The notes: a model not told the origin generated them from the letters alone. 8,488 nucleotides of DNA from CAYIBZ01 sp964361795 (GCA_964361795.1 CAYIBZ010000026.1:1-8488); one strand, 5' to 3'. Counted from the first letter of the stretch, positions 1 through 5,739 are shown. A program made the numbers and translations.

Positions 1-852
1 CGGAGAATAAAAAATTATTCCATCTTCAACTGCTTCGTATTCTCCGCCGATCCGCCGAAGAACATTTAAAAAATTAACCAAATCTTCCTGGCGCGCTCCT
101 TTGGCTAGAATACGGCCGCCGGTCGCGGCCGCCAAACAAGCAAAAGAAACCGCTTCGTTTCGATCCGGCAGAATCCGATGAACAGCGCCGCGCAATTCTT
201 TCACTCCGTCAATAATAACGGTGCGGTTAACGCCCAATCCGATAATAGCGCCCATATTTTGCAGCATTTTAATTAAATCTAAAATTTCTGGTTCTATCGC
301 CGCGTTATTAATCACCGTCTTGCCTTTTGCCAGCGCCGCCGCCAGAATCGCGTTCTCGGTTGCTCCGACGCTTGGAAAACGCAAAGTAATTTCCGCGCCG
401 CGCAGGCCGGTTTTCGCCGTCGCAAAATAACTTTCCGGACGGATTTCAATTTTCGCGCCCATCGCTTTCAGCGCGTCAAGATGGATATCCACCGGCCGCG
501 GGCCGATTTTGTCGCCTCCTAGAATAGGAACTTCAGCTTCCCCTACCCTCGCCAATAACGGGCCGATCGCTAAAATAGGAATCCGGTTGCGGCGGCTTAA
601 GGAAACAACCCGGGTATTGGCAATAGCCGGCGTGTGGATTTTAAGAGTTCCGCCATCTTTTTGAATTTTTGAACCTATGGAGCGGCACAATTCAGAGGTT
701 ATTTCGGTGTCTCCAATTTGCGGAAAATTCTCCAAAACGCACGGCTCGGAAGTAAGCAAAGAAGCAACCATCATTTTAGTAGCCGCGTTTTTCGCTCCCG
801 CCAATTTTATCTCGCCTTCCAATTTTCTCCCTCCTCTAATAATAAATTTCAT
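1..852 (-). CDS. murA: UDP-N-acetylglucosamine 1-carboxyvinyltransferase MurA (partial, 3' end cut by window)
   Basis: Cytoplasmic enzyme of the first committed step of peptidoglycan synthesis: it transfers enolpyruvate from phosphoenolpyruvate to UDP-GlcNAc. The frame is open from an ATG at 852 to the window edge, giving 284 codons of a family of about 420. The N-terminus (MKFIIRGGRKLEGEIKLAGA) aligns from residue 1 with Bacillus and E. coli MurA, which supports this start. Visible landmarks are the catalytic-site Lys21-Asn22 in GAKNAA, Arg90, GPLLAR (97-102), GGDKIGPRPVD (112-122) with Arg119, SVGATENAILAAALA, AAIEPEI and LPDRNEA (228-234). The residue equivalent to E. coli Cys115 is Asp114, as in naturally fosfomycin-insensitive MurA of mycobacteria and chlamydiae. 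The C-terminal part with the conserved catalytic Asp305 equivalent lies outside the window. No Shine-Dalgarno precedes the ATG. Divergent from the PEGA gene. Identification is firm. Confidence 0.96.
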   Translation of the reverse strand, partial: MKFIIRGGRKLEGEIKLAGAKNAATKMMVASLLTSEPCVLENFPQIGDTEITSELCRSIGSKIQKDGGTLKIHTPAIANTRVVSLSRRNRIPILAIGPLLARVGEAEVPILGGDKIGPRPVDIHLDALKAMGAKIEIRPESYFATAKTGLRGAEITLRFPSVGATENAILAAALAKGKTVINNAAIEPEILDLIKMLQNMGAIIGLGVNRTVIIDGVKELRGAVHRILPDRNEAVSFACLAAATGGRILAKGARQEDLVNFLNVLRRIGGEYEAVEDGIIFYSP

Positions 853-857
853 ATAAT

Positions 858-887
858 TTGTATCATTAAGTACAATTAGTATATAAA
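858..887 (+). promoter_or_regulatory. Weak putative promoter for the PEGA-domain gene
   Basis: TTGTAT (858-863) is followed by TATATA (880-885, 16-bp spacer) or TATAAA (882-887, 18-bp spacer), with the ATG 12-14 nt further on. The -35 matches the consensus at only three positions and the region is almost pure A/T, so chance matches are likely. If real, the transcript would be almost leaderless, and its -10 would overlap the murA -10 on the other strand. Confidence 0.25.
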
Positions 888-906
888 TATCATAACAATA
901 TGTCAC
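878..906 (-). promoter_or_regulatory. Putative murA promoter
   Basis: Reading on the minus strand, GTGACA (906-901) is followed after 17 bp by TATACT (883-878). Each box has one mismatch to the sigma-70 consensus. Transcription would begin near 871, leaving a leader of about 18 nt before the murA ATG, with no Shine-Dalgarno in it. The -35 box overlaps the first codons of the divergent gene. Predicted from sequence only. Confidence 0.4.
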
Positions 907-1667
907 GCAAAATCAGGAAGGTTTTGTTTTACGGCCTAATGGCTTTGTTTTTAATCTTGGGGCCGGGAATAATTTTATACGCCAATGGCTGGCGCGTTGA
1001 CTTCAAAAATTGGAAGCCCGTGAAAGTAGGCGGCATTTTTTTGGAAAATTATGAAAATGACATGAGCGTCTTTATCAATAACAAACAAGTTTTCGGAAGC
1101 CTGCTTAGTAATTTGCTCCCAGCTGGCTATGACGTAAAAATAGAAAAAAATGGCTACTATACTTGGCGCAAAAATTTGATTGTGAATCCAACAATTGTCA
1201 CGGAAGAAAAAATTATTCTCGTTCCCAGCAAGATAGAAAGCCAATTAGCCATCGGCGAAAAAATAACCGATTTCTGGAACAACGGAAAAATAATTTTATA
1301 CAGGGACGCCGGTGGGCGATACTTTTTAACGGATTTGAATAACGCAACGTCCAGAATTAATTTTTCTTCCTTTTTTGTCAATCTTAAAGAAAAGCGGCTG
1401 GGTTTGCCCGGCTATGTGCCGATTGAAGATATAATCCCGCAGGAAGATCCTAACCGCTGGGGCGTAAAAACTAAAAATGGCCAATATCTGGTTGATGTAA
1501 AAAATGCCGGCATTGTTCTGGCCGGAGAACTTCCAGAATCTATATCCAAGCCATATCCTCTTAATTTGGACGAGGCGCTGAAAACGGCTAAAAAGTATTC
1601 TTACGATTCCGATTCCAACATCGGTTATTTCTTAGATAGAAAGGGCATCCATTCTTTCGCTTTATAA
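900..1667 (+). CDS. PEGA-domain single-pass membrane protein
   Basis: A 255-aa protein with an N-terminal membrane anchor (about residues 8-28, after a basic start MSRKIRK). A PEGA-like beta domain follows at about 43-110, with the typical pattern GGIFLE...VFINNK...LLPAGYDVKIEKNGYYTWRK and ending IILVP. The region 115-235 (FWNNGKIILYRD, RYFLTDL, GQYLVDVKNAG) looks like beta-propeller-type strands. From general knowledge, CPR relatives with this layout are often longer with a fuller propeller, so this one may be short. PEGA domains are extracytoplasmic and often linked to surface or cell-wall proteins, but no specific function can be given. It is the only plus-strand gene here. Its last 43 bp overlap the 3' end of the convergent VanZ-like gene, and no ribosome binding site is evident. 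Domain call is good; function unknown. Confidence 0.85.
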   Translation: MSRKIRKVLFYGLMALFLILGPGIILYANGWRVDFKNWKPVKVGGIFLENYENDMSVFINNKQVFGSLLSNLLPAGYDVKIEKNGYYTWRKNLIVNPTIVTEEKIILVPSKIESQLAIGEKITDFWNNGKIILYRDAGGRYFLTDLNNATSRINFSSFFVNLKEKRLGLPGYVPIEDIIPQEDPNRWGVKTKNGQYLVDVKNAGIVLAGELPESISKPYPLNLDEALKTAKKYSYDSDSNIGYFLDRKGIHSFAL

Positions 1668-2029
1668 GCTAAAAGAAAAATCGTTCCTCCAGACAGATCG
1701 GCGAAAAGATCGCTTAAAATATCCTCCAGCGGATCCAGTGTCGCTATGCCAATCCAGAAATTAACATATTCGTAAAGCTCCCAAGCTACTCCCAATAAAG
1801 CCACGGAACCCATGATTAAAAAAATCAGCTCAATTCCTTTTTGGCCATTTTCCAAATAGCTGAAAGCCATTCCCGCGACCCAAACGCCGCCCAGAAAATG
1901 CAGCATTAAATCATAGAACCACGGAGAGCGGTTATAAGCGTCAAAATAAAAAATCCCAATGTAAAACAAAATGACAATGACAAATAAAAAGATAACGGAA
2001 AAATATTTAAGAGCTATCTTTTTGCCCAT
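1625..2029 (-). CDS. Small VanZ/YjdF (DUF2238)-like integral membrane protein
   Basis: A 134-aa protein with about four membrane segments (roughly residues 9-29, 41-58, 67-88 and 107-122). Conserved-looking polar residues lie in or near the membrane: His44 in DLMLHFLGG, Glu84 and Glu87 in WELYEY, and an acidic series Asp99, Asp103, Asp107, Asp111 before SGG. This H / WE..E / D...D...D..GG layout resembles the VanZ-like and YjdF/DUF2238 membrane families, whose biochemical role is poorly defined. The ATG lies inside the end of rpsI and overlaps it by 16 bp in another frame. It is therefore probably the last gene of the ribosomal operon and translationally coupled to rpsI. Its 3' end overlaps the convergent PEGA gene by 43 bp. 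No Shine-Dalgarno is seen. The family assignment is tentative; that it is a membrane protein is clear. Confidence 0.75.
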   Translation of the reverse strand: MGKKIALKYFSVIFLFVIVILFYIGIFYFDAYNRSPWFYDLMLHFLGGVWVAGMAFSYLENGQKGIELIFLIMGSVALLGVAWELYEYVNFWIGIATLDPLEDILSDLFADLSGGTIFLLAYKAKEWMPFLSKK

Positions 2030-2427
2030 TGAGGAGCGCGGCGGGCTTTTCTTAAGCCGTATTTCTTTCGTTCCACGGTGCGGGAATCCCGCGTCAGAAA
2101 ACCTGCCTTTTTAAGAGGCAATTTCAGCGATTCATTGAGTTTCACTAAAGTCCTGGCAATGGCATTGCGGACTGCCTCGGCTTGGGAGTTAATGCCGCCG
2201 CCGCGCACTATGACCGAAATGCCCACCTTATCCGCTAATTTTGCCAATTGCAAAGGCGCGGTTACGGCCGCCTGATTCTTCAAAGAAGACCGAAAATATT
2301 CTTTATAGTCTTTATTATTCACCAGCACTCCGGATTTGGCTTGGGAAGCGCGGGCTACGGCGCTGGAAGTCTTGCGGCCGCTTTTCGCCACGACGTAACG
2401 CGCCGCTGTTTGTTGTTTGGCAACCAT
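2014..2427 (-). CDS. rpsI: 30S ribosomal protein S9 (uS9)
   Basis: Protein of the 30S head; its C-terminal tail reaches the P-site tRNA. The 137-aa product carries the family signature VRGGGINSQAEAVRNAIART (about 74-93), LTRDSRTVERKK (111-122), YGLRKARRAPQ and the basic C-terminal end AKR. The N-terminal part (GRKTSSAVAR, about 17-26) matches the usual GRRK-A-ARV region but is looser, with an extra run of about ten residues before it. The start lies 2 nt after the rplM stop, the usual L13-S9 pairing. GAAAG about 9-13 nt upstream of the ATG is at best a weak ribosome binding site. Stop codon TAG. The downstream membrane-protein gene starts inside this gene. Confidence 0.97.
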   Translation of the reverse strand: MVAKQQTAARYVVAKSGRKTSSAVARASQAKSGVLVNNKDYKEYFRSSLKNQAAVTAPLQLAKLADKVGISVIVRGGGINSQAEAVRNAIARTLVKLNESLKLPLKKAGFLTRDSRTVERKKYGLRKARRAPQWAKR

Positions 2428-2429
2428 AT

Positions 2430-2771
2430 TTATCTTTCTATAACCAATCTATTTAATCTTGGCTGTCTCAAAAAATTTTTTGGCAGCATTCTGGAAACGG
2501 CCAGCAATAAGACCTTTTCTGGAGATTTGGCAAACGCGTCTTTAAACACTTTTTCCCGCAAGTGCCCCATGTAACCGGTGTGGCGATAATAAATCTTTTT
2601 TTCCATTTTCTCTCCGCTAACCGCGATCTTGGAAGCGTTTTTAACCACCACTCTGTCGGATCCCGGCAAACGCGGATTATAACTAGGATGAAGCTTGCCC
2701 TGTAAAATTTGGGCAATTTTTGAAGCTAAACGGCCTAACTTCTGATTTGTAGCGTCAATAACGTGATTCAT
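2430..2771 (-). CDS. rplM: 50S ribosomal protein L13 (uL13), short form
   Basis: Early-assembling 50S subunit protein. The 113-aa product shows VIDATNQKLGRLAS (4-17), VVVKNASKIAVSG (41-53), KIYYRHTGYMG (59-69) and AVSRMLPKN (91-99), all diagnostic of L13. It is about 30 residues shorter than the 142-aa E. coli protein. The N-terminal stretch before the W-Y-V-V-D-A-T motif is absent, and the protein stops just before the usual C-terminal Y-x-G-x-x-H-P-H segment. The following gene starts 2 nt later, so the shortening is not a window or annotation artefact. The gene begins 6 nt after the rplQ stop. Confidence 0.96.
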   Translation of the reverse strand: MNHVIDATNQKLGRLASKIAQILQGKLHPSYNPRLPGSDRVVVKNASKIAVSGEKMEKKIYYRHTGYMGHLREKVFKDAFAKSPEKVLLLAVSRMLPKNFLRQPRLNRLVIER

Positions 2772-2777
2772 AAATTC

Positions 2778-3119
2778 TTATTTAATAAATTCAATGGTGG
2801 CGACCGGCGCGGCATCCCTTTTTCTTGTCTTGGCGCTTTTTACTATCCGCAAATAGCCGCCGTTTCGCTCTTTATATCTGGGGCCGATGTCAAAATAAAG
2901 TTTTTTCGCTGACTGGCTCGGCAATCTGGAAAGCAAAATTCTCAAGCCGGCTAATTGCTGTTTTTTGGCAATGCTGACCATTTTTTCCACAACGGGACGA
3001 ATCTCTTTCGCTCTGGAAACGGTCGTTTCAATCTTTTCTTTCATGATGAGGTTGTTGGCCAAGCCTTTAATAAAAGCCCGCCGCTTGCCCTGTTTGCGAT
3101 GGAATTTGCGATGAGCCAT
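2778..3119 (-). CDS. rplQ: 50S ribosomal protein L17 (bL17)
   Basis: Large-subunit protein near the peptide exit tunnel. The 113-aa product has the family layout: MAHRKFHRKQGKRRA at the start, KIETTVSRAKEIRPVVEKM (29-47), and RYKERNGGYLRIVK (81-94) before a final beta strand APVATIEFIK. It is only slightly shorter than the E. coli protein (127 aa). It starts 3 nt after the rpoA stop, the standard rpoA-rplQ order, and is presumably coupled to it since there is no separate ribosome binding site. Confidence 0.97.
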   Translation of the reverse strand: MAHRKFHRKQGKRRAFIKGLANNLIMKEKIETTVSRAKEIRPVVEKMVSIAKKQQLAGLRILLSRLPSQSAKKLYFDIGPRYKERNGGYLRIVKSAKTRKRDAAPVATIEFIK

Positions 3120-3122
3120 ATT

Positions 3123-3908
3123 TTATTTCTTGGACTTTTTGGCAGTCTTCTTCTCTTTAGCCGCTTTCTTGGCTTTCTTTTCCTCCGCCGGAGCCTCCAT
3201 TTTTTCCAGCTCTTTAACTTCTACTTGGGAAATCTTAGAAAAATGGTCTTGTAAGATATTGCAGGATTTATGGAGAGCCGAAGAAGGAGTAATGCTGCCG
3301 TCAGTAGTAACTAGCAAGCGCAAACGGTTGTAATCCGCTCTTTCGCCAACGCGCATGTTTTCAACTATCAAATTAACTTTCACGACCGGAGAAAACAAAG
3401 CGTCTATCGCGATAACGCCGATGGGCAATTTATCGCTCCTGCGGGCTTCCGTAGGAACGTAGCCTAAGCCCTTTTCCACGGTAATTTCCATGTCCAGTTC
3501 CGCGTCTTTGCTGGTTAAGTGGGCAATCTCAACATCGGGAGTAATTAATTCTACTTGAGAATTGACTTTAATATCTGAAGCGGCCGCTGTTTTTTCTCCC
3601 TTAACTTTTAGGGTTAAAACTTGGGGTTCGTCGGTGTGAATCCGGAAACGGATTTTTTTGCAATTTAAGGCGAGTTCAACCATGTCTTCTTTAACGCCCG
3701 GCAAAGTGGAAAATTCGTGGCTTACGCCTTTAATTTTAATTTGAGTAATAGCGGCGCCCGGCAAAGAAGACAAAAGAACCCGGCGCAGGGCGTTGCCAAC
3801 GGTCAACCCATAGCCAGTGTATAATCCTTCTACTTCAAAAACACCTTCGGTATTGGTTTCAGAAATCTTTTTGATAGTTACTGTTTCACTCAAGTATTGG
3901 TATTCCAT
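3123..3908 (-). CDS. rpoA: DNA-directed RNA polymerase alpha subunit lacking the C-terminal domain
   Basis: Scaffold subunit that dimerises to start assembly of RNA polymerase. The 261-aa product has a complete N-terminal domain (about 1-230): GLTVGNALRRVLLSSLPG (34-51) for dimerisation, a conserved GVKEDMVELALN (71-82), YVPTEAR (150-156), PIGVIAIDALFSPV (162-175) and the final helix SSALHKSCNILQDHF (209-223). The helix-hairpin-helix C-terminal domain that should follow (E. coli RpoA is 329 aa) is missing. From about residue 237 there is instead a low-complexity tail with 11 lysines among the last 24 residues. rplQ starts 3 nt after the stop, so no displaced C-terminal domain can hide downstream. 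The alpha C-terminal domain normally binds UP elements and activators, so those functions are probably lost. Identity is certain. Confidence 0.98.
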   Translation of the reverse strand: MEYQYLSETVTIKKISETNTEGVFEVEGLYTGYGLTVGNALRRVLLSSLPGAAITQIKIKGVSHEFSTLPGVKEDMVELALNCKKIRFRIHTDEPQVLTLKVKGEKTAAASDIKVNSQVELITPDVEIAHLTSKDAELDMEITVEKGLGYVPTEARRSDKLPIGVIAIDALFSPVVKVNLIVENMRVGERADYNRLRLLVTTDGSITPSSALHKSCNILQDHFSKISQVEVKELEKMEAPAEEKKAKKAAKEKKTAKKSKK

Positions 3909-3919
3909 GTTAATAATTG

Positions 3920-3946
3920 ATGATAATTATTTACTATAATAGTCAA
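3920..3946 (-). promoter_or_regulatory. Possible weak internal promoter before rpoA
   Basis: TTGACT (3946-3941) and TATCAT (3925-3920) lie on the minus strand with a short 15-bp spacer. The rpoA ATG is 11 nt beyond the -10. The -35 falls in codons for the conserved end of S4, so it may be a coincidence. The 18-bp rpsD-rpoA gap is AT-rich and also holds a 7-bp A/T inverted repeat (3912-3918 and 3925-3931). Speculative. Confidence 0.2.
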
Positions 3947-4541
3947 CTACGAGGTTTACGTCAAATGGCATCTCAAAGTCTTTCGGCAAAGATTCTACCT
4001 TGCCCATGACCTTTTCCGCGTCCAGCGACAGCCATACCGGCGGCTCATATTTCTTCAAGTTAGCGGCCAAATCTTTAAATAACGGATAATCTTTGGATTG
4101 AGGGCGGATTGAAATTTGCTCGCCCGTTCTTACCCGATAGGACGGAACATCCACTTTGCGGCCGTTAACCATTATATGGCCGTGGCCAACCATCTGCCGG
4201 CCTACTGAACGGGACGGCGCGATGCCCAGCCGATAAACGACGTTATCCAAACGGCGCTCTAATAAACTAATAATCATCGGGCCCGTTACAGCGGGATTTT
4301 TAGTGGCTTCTTTAACGATTCTTTCCATTTGGGATTCGCGAATACCGTAAGAAAAGCGGATTTTTTGCTTTTCCATCAATTGCTGGCCAAATTCGGAAAG
4401 GGCGCGCCGATGGGCTTTCCCGTGTATGCCCGGCCGTCCCTGCCGGCGAACCGTCGCGCATTTCGCGGACGCGCAACGAGTCCCTTTAAGAAAAAGTTTT
4501 GTGCCTAACGATCTCTCTTTTTTTTCTCTGGTATTAAACAT
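3927..4541 (-). CDS. rpsD: 30S ribosomal protein S4 (uS4)
   Basis: Primary 16S rRNA binding protein that nucleates 30S assembly. In E. coli it also represses the alpha operon; no such site is claimed here. The 204-aa product has the expected length. The S4 RNA-binding domain (about 94-150) includes LLERRLDNVVYRLG, GHGHIMVNGRKVDVPSYRVR and the C-terminal VVDYYSK. The N-terminus is unusual. C23 and C28 (in TRCASAKCA) match the second half of the zinc site of four-cysteine S4 proteins such as that of Thermus, but the positions of the first pair hold Glu6 and Glu9. No in-frame ATG, GTG or TTG lies just upstream that would supply the missing cysteines. It starts 5 nt after the rpsK stop. Confidence 0.97.
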   Translation of the reverse strand: MFNTREKKERSLGTKLFLKGTRCASAKCATVRRQGRPGIHGKAHRRALSEFGQQLMEKQKIRFSYGIRESQMERIVKEATKNPAVTGPMIISLLERRLDNVVYRLGIAPSRSVGRQMVGHGHIMVNGRKVDVPSYRVRTGEQISIRPQSKDYPLFKDLAANLKKYEPPVWLSLDAEKVMGKVESLPKDFEMPFDVNLVVDYYSK

Positions 4542-4546
4542 AGATT

Positions 4547-4999
4547 TTACACGCGCCTGACTTTTGGCGGCTTCGGCCCGTTATGCGGAATAGGAGTAAC
4601 ATCTTTGATGGAAAGGATATTGAACCCTTGATTGGCTAAAGATCTCACCGAAGAGTCTCGGCCGCCGCCGACGCCAGTGACAAATACCCTGACATTGACC
4701 GGACCGGATTTCTTTAATTTTTCGGCTAGAGCGGCGACAATCTTAGAAGCGGCAAACGGCGTAGCTTTTTTCGGTCCAGAAAAACCCAACGCTCCGGCTG
4801 AACCCCAAGCCAAAATATCGCCCTTGTCATCGGTCACGGTAATAAGAGTATTGTTATAAGAAGCTTTAACATAAACGCGGCCGTTTTCAAACTTCTTTGC
4901 CACCGCTTTGGCGCCGGTCTTGGCCATCGCCTGCTCCAAACTCTGGCCTTCTTTTAAGGCTTCTTCGTTTGTTTGTTTTATGACTTTCTTTTTTCCCAT
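4547..4999 (-). CDS. rpsK: 30S ribosomal protein S11 (uS11) with N-terminal extension
   Basis: Protein of the 30S platform near the mRNA exit/E site. The core begins at VYVKASYNNT (42-51) and includes GALGFSGPKKATPFAA (69-84), a GxGxGR-type loop GVGGGRDSSVRS (109-120) and the conserved end DVTPIPHNGPKPPKVRRV (133-150). About 20 extra residues precede the core compared with E. coli, including the acidic/polar stretch NEEALKEGQSLEQA (11-24). The loop that reads GPGPGRE in most bacteria has lost both prolines here. The gene starts 2 nt after the rpsM stop, and GAAG about 9 nt upstream is only a weak ribosome binding site. Identity is certain. Confidence 0.97.
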   Translation of the reverse strand: MGKKKVIKQTNEEALKEGQSLEQAMAKTGAKAVAKKFENGRVYVKASYNNTLITVTDDKGDILAWGSAGALGFSGPKKATPFAASKIVAALAEKLKKSGPVNVRVFVTGVGGGRDSSVRSLANQGFNILSIKDVTPIPHNGPKPPKVRRV

Positions 5000-5001
5000 T
5001 G

Positions 5002-5385
5002 CTACTTCAAATCTACTTTCCGCTTTCCGCTTCCGGCAGTCTTGCGGACATTGCCGCGGACGGTGCGCGAATTAGTTTTTGTTCTCTGGCCTCTTACCGG
5101 CAGATGACGAGAATGCCGGTTGCCGCGGTAAGTTTGCAATTCTTTTAATAAAGTAATGTGTTGCTTTATAATCTGCCTTAATTCCCCCTCTACTTTGTAA
5201 TTTTTTTCAATAAAATTTTGGATTTTATTAATTTCCGCGGAAGTCAAACTTTTGGCGCGCTTATTGAAATCTACTTGAACGCTCGTCAAAGTTTTTTGCG
5301 CTAAAGGCCTGCCAATGCCATAAAGATAAGTCAGCGCTATTTCAATGCGCTTGTTGTCTGGAATATTTACGCCAAAAATTCTCAT
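5002..5385 (-). CDS. rpsM: 30S ribosomal protein S13 (uS13)
   Basis: Protein of the 30S head that forms intersubunit bridges and contacts the P-site tRNA through its basic tail. The 127-aa product starts MRIFGVNIPDNKRIEIALTY and has the helix-turn motif around GIG (23-25). It carries the signature RGNRHSRHLPVRGQRTKTNS (87-106) and a lysine/arginine-rich C-terminus. The ATG overlaps the rpmJ stop in a 4-nt ATGA, typical of translational coupling. The stop is TAG, 2 nt before rpsK. Confidence 0.98.
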   Translation of the reverse strand: MRIFGVNIPDNKRIEIALTYLYGIGRPLAQKTLTSVQVDFNKRAKSLTSAEINKIQNFIEKNYKVEGELRQIIKQHITLLKELQTYRGNRHSRHLPVRGQRTKTNSRTVRGNVRKTAGSGKRKVDLK

Positions 5386-5495
5386 CCTTGTCTTTGTTTA
5401 TGTTTCGGGGTTTTGCAAATTATGTAAATCCTGCCGCGGCGGCGGACAGCTTTGCAATAATTGCATCTTGGTTTGACCGATGACCTTACCTGCAT
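5382..5495 (-). CDS. rpmJ: 50S ribosomal protein L36 (bL36), zinc-binding form
   Basis: A 37-residue protein of the large subunit, easily missed because of its size. It starts MQVRSSVKPRCNYCKAV, matching the family's MKVRxSVKxxCxxCKxV. It continues with an arginine-rich centre (RRRGRIYIIC) and ends KTPKHKQRQG, the typical L36 end. The zinc ligands Cys11, Cys14, Cys27 and His32 are all present, so this is the zinc-binding version. It lies in the expected infA-rpmJ-rpsM position, 18 nt after the infA stop. Its TGA stop shares the ATGA with the rpsM start, which also shows that TGA is read as stop here. Confidence 0.97.
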   Translation of the reverse strand: MQVRSSVKPRCNYCKAVRRRGRIYIICKTPKHKQRQG

Positions 5496-5513
5496 GCTTG
5501 TTATATTTAGATA

Positions 5514-5729
5514 TTATAAACGTCTAACTATTCTTCCCCTCGTTTCGTCGTAAGGGGTCATTTCTAAAGTGACAATATCGCCGGGAACAATCTTAATCCG
5601 GTGCAGACGCATTTTGCCAGAAAGGTGGGCCAGCACTTTTTTGTCGCCGCCAATGCTTACCCGAAAATAAGCGTCCGGCAAAGCCTCTTCTACCCGTCCA
5701 TCAACCCTCTTAACATTCTTATCGCTCAT
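5514..5729 (-). CDS. infA: Translation initiation factor IF-1
   Basis: Small S1/OB-fold factor that occupies the 30S A site during initiation. The 71-aa product has the family pattern VDGRVEEALPDAYFRV (9-24), VLAHLSGKMRLHRIKIVPGD (32-51) and VTLEMTPYDETRGRIVRR (53-70), at the usual full length. It is the first gene of the ribosomal operon. A good promoter ends only 10 nt before the ATG and there is no Shine-Dalgarno, so the mRNA is probably leaderless or nearly so. The genes that often precede infA in other bacteria (secY, adk, map) are not upstream here. Confidence 0.97.
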   Translation of the reverse strand: MSDKNVKRVDGRVEEALPDAYFRVSIGGDKKVLAHLSGKMRLHRIKIVPGDIVTLEMTPYDETRGRIVRRL

Positions 5730-5739
5730 GTAAGTTGAA

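Noticed and set aside
221..430. A 69-codon plus-strand open frame opposite murA.
   Set aside because: It is antisense to clear MurA coding sequence with no family resemblance or start signal.
820..835. A perfect AGGAGG (830-835, minus strand) seven nt before a TTG codon inside murA, suggesting a later start.
   Set aside because: The upstream ATG gives residues that align with the normal MurA N-terminus, and the AGGAGG simply encodes the conserved RGG there. A TTG start would remove the first beta strand.
1655..1680. A terminator hairpin at the convergent junction (GCTT-TAT-AAGC).
   Set aside because: The stem is only 4 bp and there is no proper U-tract, so it is too weak to call.
3123..3260. 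A frameshift removing the RpoA C-terminal domain.
   Set aside because: rplQ begins 3 nt after the stop, so no further sequence exists to encode the domain in any frame.
5382..5495. Alternative genetic code with UGA as glycine.
   Set aside because: All genes are intact with standard stops, and TGA ends rpmJ exactly where the L36 family ends.
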